Source: a virus. Taken from it: DNA of 40,407 nucleotides. The stretch is from positions 1 to 40,407 of the IMG/VR virus record IMGVR_UViG_3300036944_000309, one strand, 5' to 3'. Below are positions 25,801 through 33,622 of this stretch, piece after piece (position 1 is the first letter of the stretch; each line of letters opens with the position of its first letter). The notes below the pieces were generated by a model. That model had not been told where the DNA came from, ran no database searches, and worked only from the letters and a program-made list of their open reading frames with translations. The translations under genes were made by a program, and so were the position numbers.

Positions 25801-28210
25801 TAGGAACGTTGTTTGGATAATAGAGATATGATGTGTTTGCGATTGTAAGAGGAGCGTTCGCAGTCAGAGTCATAAACGTATCATTGGCTACTTGCAGAAC
25901 ACGAGCAACGGCATTAGCTGTTGAGTTTGCAACTTTGATGTAGTCGCCAGCGCGATAAGCTGTCAAGAACACCGTAGCTGTTCCAACTACGTTAGCGTGA
26001 GTTGATGTGAATGAAACTGAACCAGCAGCATTTGACAGAGCTTGATAGTTATTCTTTGGGATAACCATAAACTCTTTACGTTCTGTAGTCGTAAGTGTTC
26101 CGGAGTATGGGAATGATTGCGAACCACCTGGTGTGAGTGTGGCAAATCCAGTTGTGTTTGCAGTTTTAGCTGTATCAAAGGTACGATATGTGTATGTAAT
26201 GCTGTTTGCAGATGCAGTAGCTTTGTGGTTCTTAACTAAGAGACCATTAAAGCCTGAGCCGGTGTCACGAAGAATTGTATTGTTTGATTCAAGAACAGTA
26301 TCAGCGACACCAACCAGAGTGTTGTTGTAATATACCGAACGAACATCAACAAGATTTTTACCTGCGCTCATCTGGATATCGAACAGATATAGATTATACT
26401 CGCCGGTGTTATCTCCTGTTAGCATCCCGCGCATACGTGCGGTACCAATAACAGTACCACTTGGAGCGGTAATTGCATTTGATCCGTTACTTACAGATGC
26501 GATGTACCCTTTAGCTGTATCATAGAATGTGACTGTGTCACCGTAATTGAAACGGAAGATACCACCGAGATTTTGGATTCTGATATATGAACCGTATGCT
26601 ACGCGCGAGGTAGCTGCTGGAATGTTTACGGTGTTTGAACCTTTGTTTACGCTCTTGACAAAGTTACCTGTTGTTTCAACACGGTGACCCTTGATATAAG
26701 CAATACCAGGATCTACGACAATTTGGAATGTGTTAGCTGTGTTCGCTAGTGCACTATCATCCTTTGCGAGAACAAGGAACTGGTTGATAACGTAGTTACC
26801 CGCTTCCTCATATGTACGCTTTGCCATCTCATCACCGATGATGCTGTACACTGTTTGTGTACGTTGGCGGAATGGAGATCCATCACTAAACTCGATGATT
26901 GGCAGGAAGTCTGTATTCGCTGCTGCATCTATCGGGTCAAGTACGACCAGAGTAGGATTAAGTTGAAGACGATCGGCGCCAGGAGCAGCATAATTATAGC
27001 TGCCAGTTGCGTTGTCAAGAAGTGTTTCATCCACATCCGATGTTACAATAGCCTCTTCAGTTGTGAACCCAACAGCAGCATCGAAGTCTGTGTTAGAATA
27101 CTTGTTTACGATAATTGTTTGCTCAAGAACTCTTGAGAAGAATCCTTTTTGGTACACCACACCAGGTGCGATTTTGATACCGTATCCTGTTCCGATAGGA
27201 AGTCTTGCACTTTCTGCAACTGAAACTGTTGTACGATAGTTAAAGGCATCAACATCAAGCTGGTTTACCTGACCAGTTGTGATCGCGCTGTTTGAAACGA
27301 TAGAAACAGTAACGTGTGGTGGAACATAGTAACCTGTACCATAGCTAGTTACCGCGATAGAAGTGACCTTACCGAGCGAGTCAGTTACCAGAGAACCTCC
27401 AGCACCATAACCAACAATACCAGCAACGTTAGCGGTGTTAGCCGTTGTTGCGTTACGGATAGTATCTCCGACGTTAAACGTCCAAAGAACAGAGTTAGCA
27501 AGCTTAAGGTCAGCAGCGAGAGGCTTAACTCTTAGGATCAGCGCTGTTGTGTTTGCTGTTGAGTTTGCTTCAACGATCGTAAGATTTGCGACATTGTTCT
27601 GAATGATATGACCAACATCCCAAGCTCCGCCTGGGAAAGTTGAACCACCAGTTGAGTTTTGAATAGCCAGCGCCGAAACAACAACAACGGAGTCGGAGTT
27701 AGAGATCCCGCTTGATCCATCATTAATGTCATATGAGAAAATTGGATTTGCTTTGTCGTAGATTGTAAGAACCTGGTTAGCTGAGAACACAGATGTGTTG
27801 CCATCAGTACCAGAGTTGGTGTATTTGACATAGATTGTATTCAGGTCTGGAGACTGTGATTCGAATCCGTCAACTGATGTAACAATAAGAGCCTCAAGAC
27901 CGTCAGAGTTTCTTGCGGAAAGACCACGGTAACTGGATACGTTTACTGGTGTCCCATCTACTTCAGCATCTTTCAGCTTGACGTATGGAAACACCGAGAA
28001 GTAAGTAAGGCCGCATCCCTCGATAATTGTTCCGCGACGGAAGATATTGTCACCGAACTTCTCGATCTGGTTTTGCAGCATCGATTGATACTGGTTAAGC
28101 TCGCGAGCCTGTACGGCAACACCGGGCTTGAATAGAATTTGCTGATATCCCTTCGACGGATCAAAGTCGTTGAAATATGGAGCTTGATTTAGATCAGTCT
28201 GTAGAGGCAT
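22880..28210 (-). CDS. DUF4815-type baseplate wedge protein (1776 aa)
   Basis: A 1776-residue baseplate protein. The start is diagnostic: QTDLNQAPYFNDFDPSKGYQ, ILFKPGVAVQARELNQYQ, and MLQNQIEKFGDNIFRRG. This N-terminus is that of the DUF4815 proteins of T4-like aquatic phages, thought to replace T4 gp10 in the wedge. Later features are a SIAVTSYGTGYYVPPHVTVS motif, a module near residue 960 (NTTYYAVDANTTGFKLASTR) shared with gp7, a polyproline stretch (TEPPPPPND), and a Pro/Thr linker around 1360-1400 (TPTTPTTPTTPTVPNTP). The C-terminal 370 residues form beta domains, one Fn3-like (ISVIGLKPNTTHTFTYD). The ATG at 28210 has AGGA upstream and a perfect late element at 28239-28246. Confidence 0.87.
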   Translation of the reverse strand: MPLQTDLNQAPYFNDFDPSKGYQQILFKPGVAVQARELNQYQSMLQNQIEKFGDNIFRRGTIIEGCGLTYFSVFPYVKLKDAEVDGTPVNVSSYRGLSARNSDGLEALIVTSVDGFESQSPDLNTIYVKYTNSGTDGNTSVFSANQVLTIYDKANPIFSYDINDGSSGISNSDSVVVVSALAIQNSTGGSTFPGGAWDVGHIIQNNVANLTIVEANSTANTTALILRVKPLAADLKLANSVLWTFNVGDTIRNATTANTANVAGIVGYGAGGSLVTDSLGKVTSIAVTSYGTGYYVPPHVTVSIVSNSAITTGQVNQLDVDAFNYRTTVSVAESARLPIGTGYGIKIAPGVVYQKGFFSRVLEQTIIVNKYSNTDFDAAVGFTTEEAIVTSDVDETLLDNATGSYNYAAPGADRLQLNPTLVVLDPIDAAANTDFLPIIEFSDGSPFRQRTQTVYSIIGDEMAKRTYEEAGNYVINQFLVLAKDDSALANTANTFQIVVDPGIAYIKGHRVETTGNFVKSVNKGSNTVNIPAATSRVAYGSYIRIQNLGGIFRFNYGDTVTFYDTAKGYIASVSNGSNAITAPSGTVIGTARMRGMLTGDNTGEYNLYLFDIQMSAGKNLVDVRSVYYNNTLVGVADTVLESNNTILRDTGSGFNGLLVKNHKATASANSITYTYRTFDTAKTANTTGFATLTPGGSQSFPYSGTLTTTERKEFMVIPKNNYQALSNAAGSVSFTSTHANVVGTATVFLTAYRAGDYIKVANSTANAVARVLQVANDTFMTLTANAPLTIANTSYLYYPNNVPIALTRDGRSVVVEGNGSITIAIGNNIANTAGSASSMDVAIAYNIKDLAVNPNAKTIKRGIFARIKTSNNSAGVLGPWPLGASDVFRMRQVLQANGASLTLAVNSETAVSNTDDFITVSGNKFANGDSLLYSNTTGAVIVGLANNTTYYAVDANTTGFKLASTRNGSAIPLTAVSGGGNHSLIGSPTYFANGTNGATDITNEFYIDHRQNEDYLDISYLVRKPKLAALSNNDVLLVMFDAFTSSDGVKSKDSYNVTDGQTIATMGNTSINTLEIPEVWGINGEYYDLRDQFDFRPSVANTIPLVSEASNTSVMNPTVPVSKFTAADKKFPVSDSDLVANVSYYQGRTDRVIVGRDGTIDVIRGYDGKTEPPPPPNDSITLQLLEVPPYPSLPKSMSPAIITLADTQVYNGKGSERIFEYTVGTPIDENQREILQVRNYRMEDIAAISHRISALEYYVSYTLAETVAKARFIPSSLDGGVDRFKVGFFVDPFTNYNFSETLDPEFYATIEDDQLTTHIAETILEFRHETSPGGGESMATLDYEEFTAFRQLDSTNGPLIEIIAETVTPTTPTPTTPTTPTTPTVPNTPVVTPVVPSQEPPPVTIITVTQQITSENKVNKSAAWNMNGQVFEDWAFTMSATTGPVEIYMNHRARLNAIAVYQSESPEGPWTEKTNSNAGFGITTADINTKGIKNIMDNYGYYKPNVTFRDSTIVPGTSIYWFREHQKILFTHDPASGIYYKIRIFKGRKNVSAGPFGNYEFKIYYPTDSVSSRTVSTSSPDTYVYAGEVVDVFPRNITVGGSNINDPSNYQIWLSQGESPGISDAQLINNGNQSYWYTNGSKHRISVIGLKPNTTHTFTYDSIPSTDKCTQIRTTTDNVTGLKTDGNGSLTFDFYNDLQVDWSSIQTSFAEDQLRSGSTPGNKSFEIESYDGSSLATGVITVSSWLAAPVKAVTVDVVETSRAVVQTRGKYGTRLV

Positions 28211-28221
28211 CTAGAATTCCT

Positions 28222-29016
28222 TTAAACGCTAGCAACTTTATTTATACAAGCATCAAAATGAAATCTACTCATAACAGGCCCAGATCCACTTTTATTGCAG
28301 TAGGGACAAGTCTTCTTAATTGAGTTGATCTTCTTAAGTGATGCTGCTGCATTTGATCTAGCTAACGAAGAAAATCCCAAACCTTTTTCTTTTCTGGTTT
28401 TCGAGATTTTCAATTTAGAATCTTCGGTATGTTTATTACCTTTACCGGAAACTGAAATTTTCTTTTTGTGTTCTTCTGTAAAACTTCTATCAATCCAGTG
28501 TTTTCCCATTTTAGAAGAATCTTTAACTTTCCATCGTTTTCCGGTCATAGAATTTGATCTTTTTTCTTTTTCTTCGTTTGACTGTACTCTACCAACCATT
28601 ACTGCCATCAAAGCTTTTCTTGTTTTTGGTGATGGTTTTCTTCCTTTGTTCGCCTCTGATATTCTTTGGTTCCTTAATGGTGATGCTGATATTTTAGCAC
28701 CAACAGTTTTTAATTTTCTATCATCAGTAGACCAGTGACCAAATTTACGTTTCTCTAAATTGTAATATTTTTTTCCAAGTTCATTTTCAGAAATTAAACC
28801 TAACCAGTTAAATTCTTCATCAAGTAATTCAGAACGATCATATACTTTTGCGATTATGCGACGTTTAAAATCTTCTGGTCTTCTTCGATAAGCATCACGC
28901 ATTCTATTTGAAGAACAAATGTACCCATCGTTCTCTGTTCCCCAATGAGAACCAACATAAAACATTTTACGTCGTTTATCAAACCAGACGTAAACAAACC
29001 CATATTTTTCACTCAT
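28222..29016 (-). CDS. GIY-YIG homing endonuclease with C-terminal zinc-finger-like motif (copy 3)
   Basis: A 264-residue homing endonuclease. The nuclease domain has FVY at 7-9 and YVG at 20-22, an EEFNWLGLI Glu region near residue 67, and KKYYNLEKRKFGHWSTD. NUMOD3-like segments follow (ISEANKGRKPSPKTRKALMA, TEEHKKKISVSGKGNKHTED). The end carries CPYCNKSGSGPVMSRFHFDAC in part: two Cys, then His and Cys, a zinc-finger-like element found in some homing endonucleases. The coding region has diverged from the copies at 616 and 2076, yet the 30-base leader is identical. It sits between gp8 and the DUF4815 gene, and its last codons overlap the latter's late promoter. Confidence 0.92.
   Translation of the reverse strand: MSEKYGFVYVWFDKRRKMFYVGSHWGTENDGYICSSNRMRDAYRRRPEDFKRRIIAKVYDRSELLDEEFNWLGLISENELGKKYYNLEKRKFGHWSTDDRKLKTVGAKISASPLRNQRISEANKGRKPSPKTRKALMAVMVGRVQSNEEKEKRSNSMTGKRWKVKDSSKMGKHWIDRSFTEEHKKKISVSGKGNKHTEDSKLKISKTRKEKGLGFSSLARSNAAASLKKINSIKKTCPYCNKSGSGPVMSRFHFDACINKVASV
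28239..28246 (-). promoter_or_regulatory. T4-type late promoter of the DUF4815 gene, inside the endonuclease gene end
   Basis: A perfect TATAAATA on the minus strand, 28 bases before the ATG at 28210 and within the codons for CINK at the C-terminus of the upstream endonuclease. It overlaps the coding end of that gene by about 25 bases. Confidence 0.72.
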
Positions 29017-29038
29017 AATAGATCTCCTTTTCAGAGTC

Positions 29039-29046
29039 TATTTATA
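29039..29046 (-). promoter_or_regulatory. T4-type late promoter of endonuclease copy 3
   Basis: A perfect TATAAATA on the minus strand, 22 bases before the endonuclease ATG, in the 42-base gap after gp8. The leader between it and the start codon is the same as in copies 1 and 2. Confidence 0.75.
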
Positions 29047-29058
29047 AAAACGAGTGCC

Positions 29059-31449
29059 TCAGAACTCCAATATAATTTTGACGATCTCGGATTTGTTTCC
29101 AGCGCGAGAGATGGGGTCTAGATTCTCATAGTACAACACTTCTCCGCTGTCTTTTACGAAGTCACCTGGATATTTAGCTGAAAGATAAGAAAGGGTAGCT
29201 CCTGAAGAATCACCTAATATTGGTCTGAAGTTACTTGGGTCAATAGCAAACAATCCTCTTTCTCCGGAGATGTAGAGAACGTCATCATTAGAACCACCAC
29301 CAATATCAGCGTGGTGTAGGAATCCTTGAGGATCGGTGTAGCTGATCAATCCTGTTTGGATAATCAGTTCGTCATTCTCAAAACTAAGTCCAGCTTCCAG
29401 ATTTCCAAGTAGACGTGTTAGCTGCAATGATGTGTTAAATCCATTCGGGTCTTTATCGTTTAGTTCAAGTGCATTGAATGATGCATTTGATGTTCTAATC
29501 TGTGATGTAGCACCAGATGTTAATCCGATAATCTTAGCTTCTTCTTCGAAGATACCGGATACGTTGCTGAGTGTAACCTGCCCAACGGAAACTGCAGTAA
29601 CAGTACCACGTGCCGCCAGCAAGATTGCACTTACTGTTGATGATGTGCTTGTGAACGGAGCATTGCTTGACGCCTGAATAACTGAATCGCTTGTGACCGT
29701 TGTAACGTTGCTAATCCAGTTTCTTGAATCAGATTGAACAAGAACATAATCTCCCACTTCAAACGCATCTTCAAATAGAGTCTCAAGTGGGTTTGCCAGT
29801 GAAGCAGTAAACACACCGTTTGAACCACCAGCACCTGCTGCGACTGTTACGGTTGGAACTTCAGTGTAGTTTGTACCTTGGTTGGTTACAGTAATAGAAG
29901 TGATGGTTCCGCTACCGTTATTAGCAAAAGTAGCTGTAGCAGTCACACCAGCTGGTGGTGCAGCAATAACCATCTCGTTGTTGGTTGTAGAGTTATATCC
30001 AATACCACCATTGGCAATTAGAATCGTTGAAGAGATCTTACCGGCATCCGTTTTGGTTATGGTGTTGGCAGCGGTAGAGATCGAGACGTTACCAGCTAGA
30101 CGAAGATTCTTAAACTGTGATACGGTTTCACCAACAGAGAAACTTCCTGTTGTTACGTTTGCATCATAGAACACATCAAGATTTGTAAAGAGTGGGTTCT
30201 TGATAATACCAACCTGCCGGAAATCGTTTTCCGTTGGAATCATCCCACCTTCGGTATTAGCAAATTTGGTATAAACACAAACACGATTGGCGAACAGTTC
30301 ATTCCATGGATCAGCTCCATGTCCACCCGCTGGCGGAATAATTACCTCAAGGTTCGCGGCAATAAAGTTTGGTGATTCTGCAATAACCGTTGGTACAGAG
30401 ATAAGAACGCTAGATGCTGTTGTTGGAACTTCAGAAGATGATACGCCAGCATACGTAGTAGCGGCTCGATATCCAGCACCTGGTTCTAGAATCTCAATAC
30501 CGATAATGGTATTACTTGCATCGGCATCAATGATAGCCATAGCTTCTGCAGATAGAGTCTCATTTCCATCACCGAACACAAACACATATGGGAAAATATC
30601 GTAAGTATCCCCAACCTGAGGAACTGTAGTAAACGGTTGGTCGAATGTAAATTTCTTTTGAGAAGAAGCACCATCGTAATTAACAATACGGCGGAATTGA
30701 TCAATGCCAGATCCGCTGGTAATCTTAATAACAGCACCACGATAATAGTCATCAATCACTGATGCTGTTTCGGGTGCACCATATGTTGTGTCAGAACCAG
30801 AAACCTTAATGTCTCCGGTTCTAAAGATACCATTGGCAATGTAATTGTTATATCCTTCGCCACCATCTACAATACGAATGACATCAATCTCTCCAGGAAT
30901 TGCTTCCGAGATTACCGTTGTATTTGCAGTGACTGGAACATAGCTTGTTGTAGTAAACTTATCCCACTGGTTTTGTGTGATAGTAAACATATATTTCCAT
31001 ACGTAATCATCGCCGGTAATAAGTGGCTGAAGATCCGCATTAGATCCCACGCGAGAAGGAGCTACGATTGATGCGTTAGCTTGTGCATTATAGAGACATT
31101 TAAATACGTTGTATTCTGATACATCATCGGTAATTACATAGAACTCTTTGGATGCAAGATCACCATCTAAATGCGTGTACATGTCATATACGGTATTTGA
31201 TGTCCACATATACTTTGGGATCATGTGGATCATATCGGTATTTGCTACACGCTTAGCAAACATCATGTTGTTGTATACATCTAGAACTGTTTGATCAACT
31301 GAGTCTGAAGGATCAGTTAGCTGGTCATCACCCAGAGCATATGGTGTGTGTTTTGCTACGTAAACAAAGAGTTCATCATTAGCACTAACAAATTGCTTTG
31401 CATTATGTACGTTGAACTTCTTCGTTACCAGCTTCTTAGTTACTGACAT
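29059..31449 (-). CDS. gp8: gp8-like baseplate wedge protein
   Basis: A 796-residue wedge protein. T4 gp8 is 334 residues; T4-like aquatic phages often have longer forms. The N-terminal 200 residues hold the family pattern: ELFVYVAKHTPYALGDDQL, MIHMIPKYMWTSNTVYDMY, EYNVFKCLYNAQANAS and YVWKYMFTITQNQWDKF. The rest contains repeated G-x-GY motifs (RIVDGGEGYNNY, EILEPGAGYRAATTY, LIANGGIGYNSTTN, TVTNQGTNYTEVPTVTV), also seen in gp7 and the DUF4815 protein. The ATG at 31449 has AAAGGG upstream and a leader hairpin at 31467-31479, behind a late-promoter variant. Assignment is good for the N-terminal part; the extension is specific to this phage type. Confidence 0.82.
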   Translation of the reverse strand: MSVTKKLVTKKFNVHNAKQFVSANDELFVYVAKHTPYALGDDQLTDPSDSVDQTVLDVYNNMMFAKRVANTDMIHMIPKYMWTSNTVYDMYTHLDGDLASKEFYVITDDVSEYNVFKCLYNAQANASIVAPSRVGSNADLQPLITGDDYVWKYMFTITQNQWDKFTTTSYVPVTANTTVISEAIPGEIDVIRIVDGGEGYNNYIANGIFRTGDIKVSGSDTTYGAPETASVIDDYYRGAVIKITSGSGIDQFRRIVNYDGASSQKKFTFDQPFTTVPQVGDTYDIFPYVFVFGDGNETLSAEAMAIIDADASNTIIGIEILEPGAGYRAATTYAGVSSSEVPTTASSVLISVPTVIAESPNFIAANLEVIIPPAGGHGADPWNELFANRVCVYTKFANTEGGMIPTENDFRQVGIIKNPLFTNLDVFYDANVTTGSFSVGETVSQFKNLRLAGNVSISTAANTITKTDAGKISSTILIANGGIGYNSTTNNEMVIAAPPAGVTATATFANNGSGTITSITVTNQGTNYTEVPTVTVAAGAGGSNGVFTASLANPLETLFEDAFEVGDYVLVQSDSRNWISNVTTVTSDSVIQASSNAPFTSTSSTVSAILLAARGTVTAVSVGQVTLSNVSGIFEEEAKIIGLTSGATSQIRTSNASFNALELNDKDPNGFNTSLQLTRLLGNLEAGLSFENDELIIQTGLISYTDPQGFLHHADIGGGSNDDVLYISGERGLFAIDPSNFRPILGDSSGATLSYLSAKYPGDFVKDSGEVLYYENLDPISRAGNKSEIVKIILEF

Positions 31450-31466
31450 CTATAGATACCCTTTAT

Positions 31467-31479
31467 GGCGCGAAGCGCC
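31467..31479 (-). other. Perfect hairpin in the gp8 leader
   Basis: GGCGCTTCGCGCC on the minus strand forms a five-base-pair G/C stem closing TTC. It lies between the late-promoter element and the ribosome binding site of gp8 and is too close to the start to be a terminator. It could protect the mRNA 5' end or modulate initiation. Confidence 0.6.
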
Positions 31480-31495
31480 CCGATCTCTGTTGATC

Positions 31496-31503
31496 TATTT
31501 ATG
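31496..31503 (-). promoter_or_regulatory. Late promoter variant for gp8
   Basis: CATAAATA on the minus strand, 46 bases before the gp8 ATG. It overlaps the stop codon of the 77-residue gene. Confidence 0.55.
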
Positions 31504-31732
31504 TGTTACTTCTCACGATGTGGAAATCATCAGGAGTGGCCTTCTCGAAGATAACATCAACTCCGGCAGCTTTGGCTTCTGGTGTATGAAAAGCCTCGAT
31601 GAGCTTTTGAATGAAATCTACATCCATTTTCATTTTCCAGGTGCGCTCTACTGAATCGAACTCCCCAAGATTCATGACGATAACTCGGCGGGTGTTACCG
31701 GTTGTTACTTTAATTTTCAAGGTATCTGACAT
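31499..31732 (-). CDS. Hypothetical protein (77 aa)
   Basis: A 77-residue protein of unknown function: MSDTLKIKVTTGNTRRVIVM, then WKMKMDVDFIQKLIEAFHTP and VDVIFEKATPDDFHIVRSNT. It looks like a small alpha/beta fold. The ATG at 31732 has an AAAG-type site and lies 24 bases after the 125-residue gene. It ends where the gp8 late promoter begins, closing a block of four small genes between gp7 and gp8 that is absent from the T4 order. Confidence 0.72.
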   Translation of the reverse strand: MSDTLKIKVTTGNTRRVIVMNLGEFDSVERTWKMKMDVDFIQKLIEAFHTPEAKAAGVDVIFEKATPDDFHIVRSNT

Positions 31733-31756
31733 ACTGTATACTTTCTTTTCTGGGTG

Positions 31757-32134
31757 CTAACAATTCCATTTACGGAGAGCCAAGGCTTTTCTCGTTGGTC
31801 TTCCTTTTTCGTCTTTCATAGGTCCTTTAACACCACCCATTCTGGCACAAAATGACTTTCTTCTATTGGCGGACTTGCTTCCGGCCTTAAGTTTAGAAGG
31901 AGGTGTGGTGACGGGAGCCTTAAGATTGCTCCCGTATTTGTTATTATAATGATCACGGCCTTTTTGGCTCAGGCCACCAGTTGGGTTCTGGTGTTCTTTC
32001 TTCTCAGCCAACCGCTGTTCTTTTACGCAAGAATCATTTGCACATGGCTTGGTGCCAGGAACACGCTTGTATCCCTTCCAGCATGTGCATTTCTTTTCAT
32101 TGATGTGGTATTTGATTCTTTCTAGAAGTGACAT
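31757..32134 (-). CDS. Conserved phage protein, Cys-rich and basic (DUF6321-like, 125 aa)
   Basis: A 125-residue basic protein. The N-terminal part has closely spaced Cys (CTCWKGYKRVPGTKPC, then DSC), which could bind zinc. The middle carries NPTGGLSQKGRDHYNNKYGS and the end KSFCARMGGVKGPMKDEKGR, PTRKALALRKWNC. This ending is well known from many phage and environmental proteins (DUF6321-like, from memory) of unknown function, sometimes fused to larger virion proteins. The start codon at 32134 almost abuts the 348-residue gene (two bases apart). High Lys/Arg content would suit nucleic-acid binding. Role in the virion or DNA packaging is open. Confidence 0.78.
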   Translation of the reverse strand: MSLLERIKYHINEKKCTCWKGYKRVPGTKPCANDSCVKEQRLAEKKEHQNPTGGLSQKGRDHYNNKYGSNLKAPVTTPPSKLKAGSKSANRRKSFCARMGGVKGPMKDEKGRPTRKALALRKWNC

Positions 32135-32136
32135 AT

Positions 32137-33183
32137 TTAAACTTTCACTTGACCAAGAATTTTCCCACTATCAACATCATGGATGTAACCAGTTCCTGTA
32201 TCATGAATGGCGAAACCCTTAAGTCCACGTTTTTTTACCCAGGCGTGTGCTTGGTCATGAGTGTCGTGGTGTTTGTTATCTTTATATTGGAAATTGCCTG
32301 GGAATTCTCCTTGTTTGCAAACCCGGAACCGCCCACGATTTTCCCAATCGGTAGATTCTGTGGTAGCCTCGCGAGCTTTCTTTGCAGCTGTTCGTTGGGT
32401 AATCAATTTGGATCTCCAAGCAGCTTTTTCCTCAGGACTATACTTAGAAGCTGCGTTAGCAGCAGCGAAGGCATGTTTCCGCACTAGTTCTTTTCTTGGT
32501 ACTCTGTTGCCATTGTTATCAACAGCTGTACCGCCAATATTTTGATACTTCACAGTAAGAGGAACACCATAGGCTCTTTTGGCGTTATTCCAATGGTGGG
32601 CTTTTGGCTCAGCTGAAGAAGTCTTTGGTTCTTCATCTTCTTTCTTGGCTTCACCAAGCGCAGCAGATTTACCTTGAAGCATATTAGCTTCAGAATCGTG
32701 CCATTCGGCTTTATCTTTATTGGAGAAGGTACCTTCAACGATAGCTTCTTTGATGATGTCTAGTTTTCTTCTTGGCATGACTGACCCTTCTTTAAGTTTG
32801 TAACTACGACCCAGCCATTTCTGTCCAGTTGGCGAAGCATGGAATGCATTTACGGCATTGGCGACTTGTTGTCTAGATTGAGTTTTCAAAGATCCAGTAG
32901 CGTAATTGACATGACCGTCTCTACCATATTCGCTGATATTAGTATCTCTTGGTGCGCCATAATTGGTATGGACAACCTTACCGTTTACAACATGCGTGTA
33001 TTTAATTCTGTTTGGAAACCCCTCATCGTGGAAATAGTGCTGCACAGTTCCGATGTGTTGCCCAGATTCATCATGAACATGGTAGGTATGCTCGTGTCCA
33101 TCACCATAGTGTTCTTCATAACGTTCTGGTTCACCCATATCGTAGTGTTCATATCCGACGTGCTTGATTGTTAAGTTTCCCAC
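32137..33183 (-). CDS. Hypothetical two-part protein (348 aa) with possible internal start
   Basis: A 348-residue protein read from GTG at 33183 with AAGGA upstream. Part one (1-130) is His-rich (YGDGHEHTYHVHDESGQHIG, VQHYFHDEGFPNRIKYTHV) and ends FHASPTGQKWLGRSYKL. Part two starts near M136 (VMPRRKLDIIKEAIVEG) and contains SPEEKAAWRSKLITQRTAAK and a C-terminal domain (RFRVCKQGEFPGNFQYKDNK, AWVKKRGLKGFAIHDTGTGY). The ATG of M136 (32778) has its own AAGAAGGG site 6 bases upstream. The gene may therefore make a second, shorter protein, or be a fusion of two genes. No family recognised. Neighbours are unknown genes between gp7 and gp8. Confidence 0.74.
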   Translation of the reverse strand: MGNLTIKHVGYEHYDMGEPERYEEHYGDGHEHTYHVHDESGQHIGTVQHYFHDEGFPNRIKYTHVVNGKVVHTNYGAPRDTNISEYGRDGHVNYATGSLKTQSRQQVANAVNAFHASPTGQKWLGRSYKLKEGSVMPRRKLDIIKEAIVEGTFSNKDKAEWHDSEANMLQGKSAALGEAKKEDEEPKTSSAEPKAHHWNNAKRAYGVPLTVKYQNIGGTAVDNNGNRVPRKELVRKHAFAAANAASKYSPEEKAAWRSKLITQRTAAKKAREATTESTDWENRGRFRVCKQGEFPGNFQYKDNKHHDTHDQAHAWVKKRGLKGFAIHDTGTGYIHDVDSGKILGQVKV

Positions 33184-33194
33184 GATGCTGTTCC

Positions 33195-33539
33195 TTATTT
33201 CTTAACTACGAGAGGATTCTTCTGAGCACTGATAAACTCATCAAACTCATTACCGGAAACCTTAATTGGTTTTCCATGTGTATTATAATGCATTGCAGCA
33301 TGAAGTTGGGCTAGATGTAAATGAGCTTGTGATACTTGTCTTAATAGATTACGATGTGCTGGAAGATCGCGACCTGGTGTAAGAGAAGCTTTAAGTGCAT
33401 CAGTGTGAGCCTTAAAAGCAGTATGGAAGTCTGCTTCATGGTCAACCTTCCTGGATTCATTTACAGTTTGATACTGACCCATATCAGATTTCTCAGACAT
33501 TAGCTCGGCAGCAGCTTCTACTAGTGATTTCTTTTCCAC
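33195..33539 (-). CDS. Hypothetical helical protein (114 aa)
   Basis: A protein of about 114 residues of unknown function. I choose the GTG at 33539 because AAGAGGAA stands 8 bases before it; a TTG at 33560 would add seven residues that overlap this site. The sequence begins EKKSLVEAAAELMSEKSDMG, continues ADFHTAFKAHTDALKASL, and has a long His-rich helix (LLRQVSQAHLHLAQLHAAMH). The end is basic (QKNPLVVKK). A late-promoter variant CATAAATA lies at 33572-33579. It is the first gene after the non-coding structured segment following gp7. His-rich helices also occur in the next gene. Confidence 0.7.
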   Translation of the reverse strand: MEKKSLVEAAAELMSEKSDMGQYQTVNESRKVDHEADFHTAFKAHTDALKASLTPGRDLPAHRNLLRQVSQAHLHLAQLHAAMHYNTHGKPIKVSGNEFDEFISAQKNPLVVKK

Positions 33540-33571
33540 GATATAATTCCTCTTATCCAACGTTTCGTGTA

Positions 33572-33579
33572 TATTTATG
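33572..33579 (-). promoter_or_regulatory. Late promoter variant for the four small genes
   Basis: CATAAATA on the minus strand, 32 bases before the GTG at 33539. The same variant is used before gp8 and gp13. Confidence 0.55.
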
Positions 33580-33583
33580 ATTT

Positions 33584-33622
33584 GTATAGTGGAAGTTCCC
33601 CGAAGGGGACCCTTTACTATAC
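33584..33622 (-). other. Long imperfect hairpin with UUCG-type loop
   Basis: GTATAGT at one end and ACTATAC at the other pair perfectly. Inside, CCCCTTCGGGG on the minus strand forms a very stable G/C helix closed by TTCG. It lies just upstream of the late promoter at 33572-33579 and would be the last structure in read-through RNA from gp7. No T run follows, so it is not a standard terminator. Confidence 0.7.
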
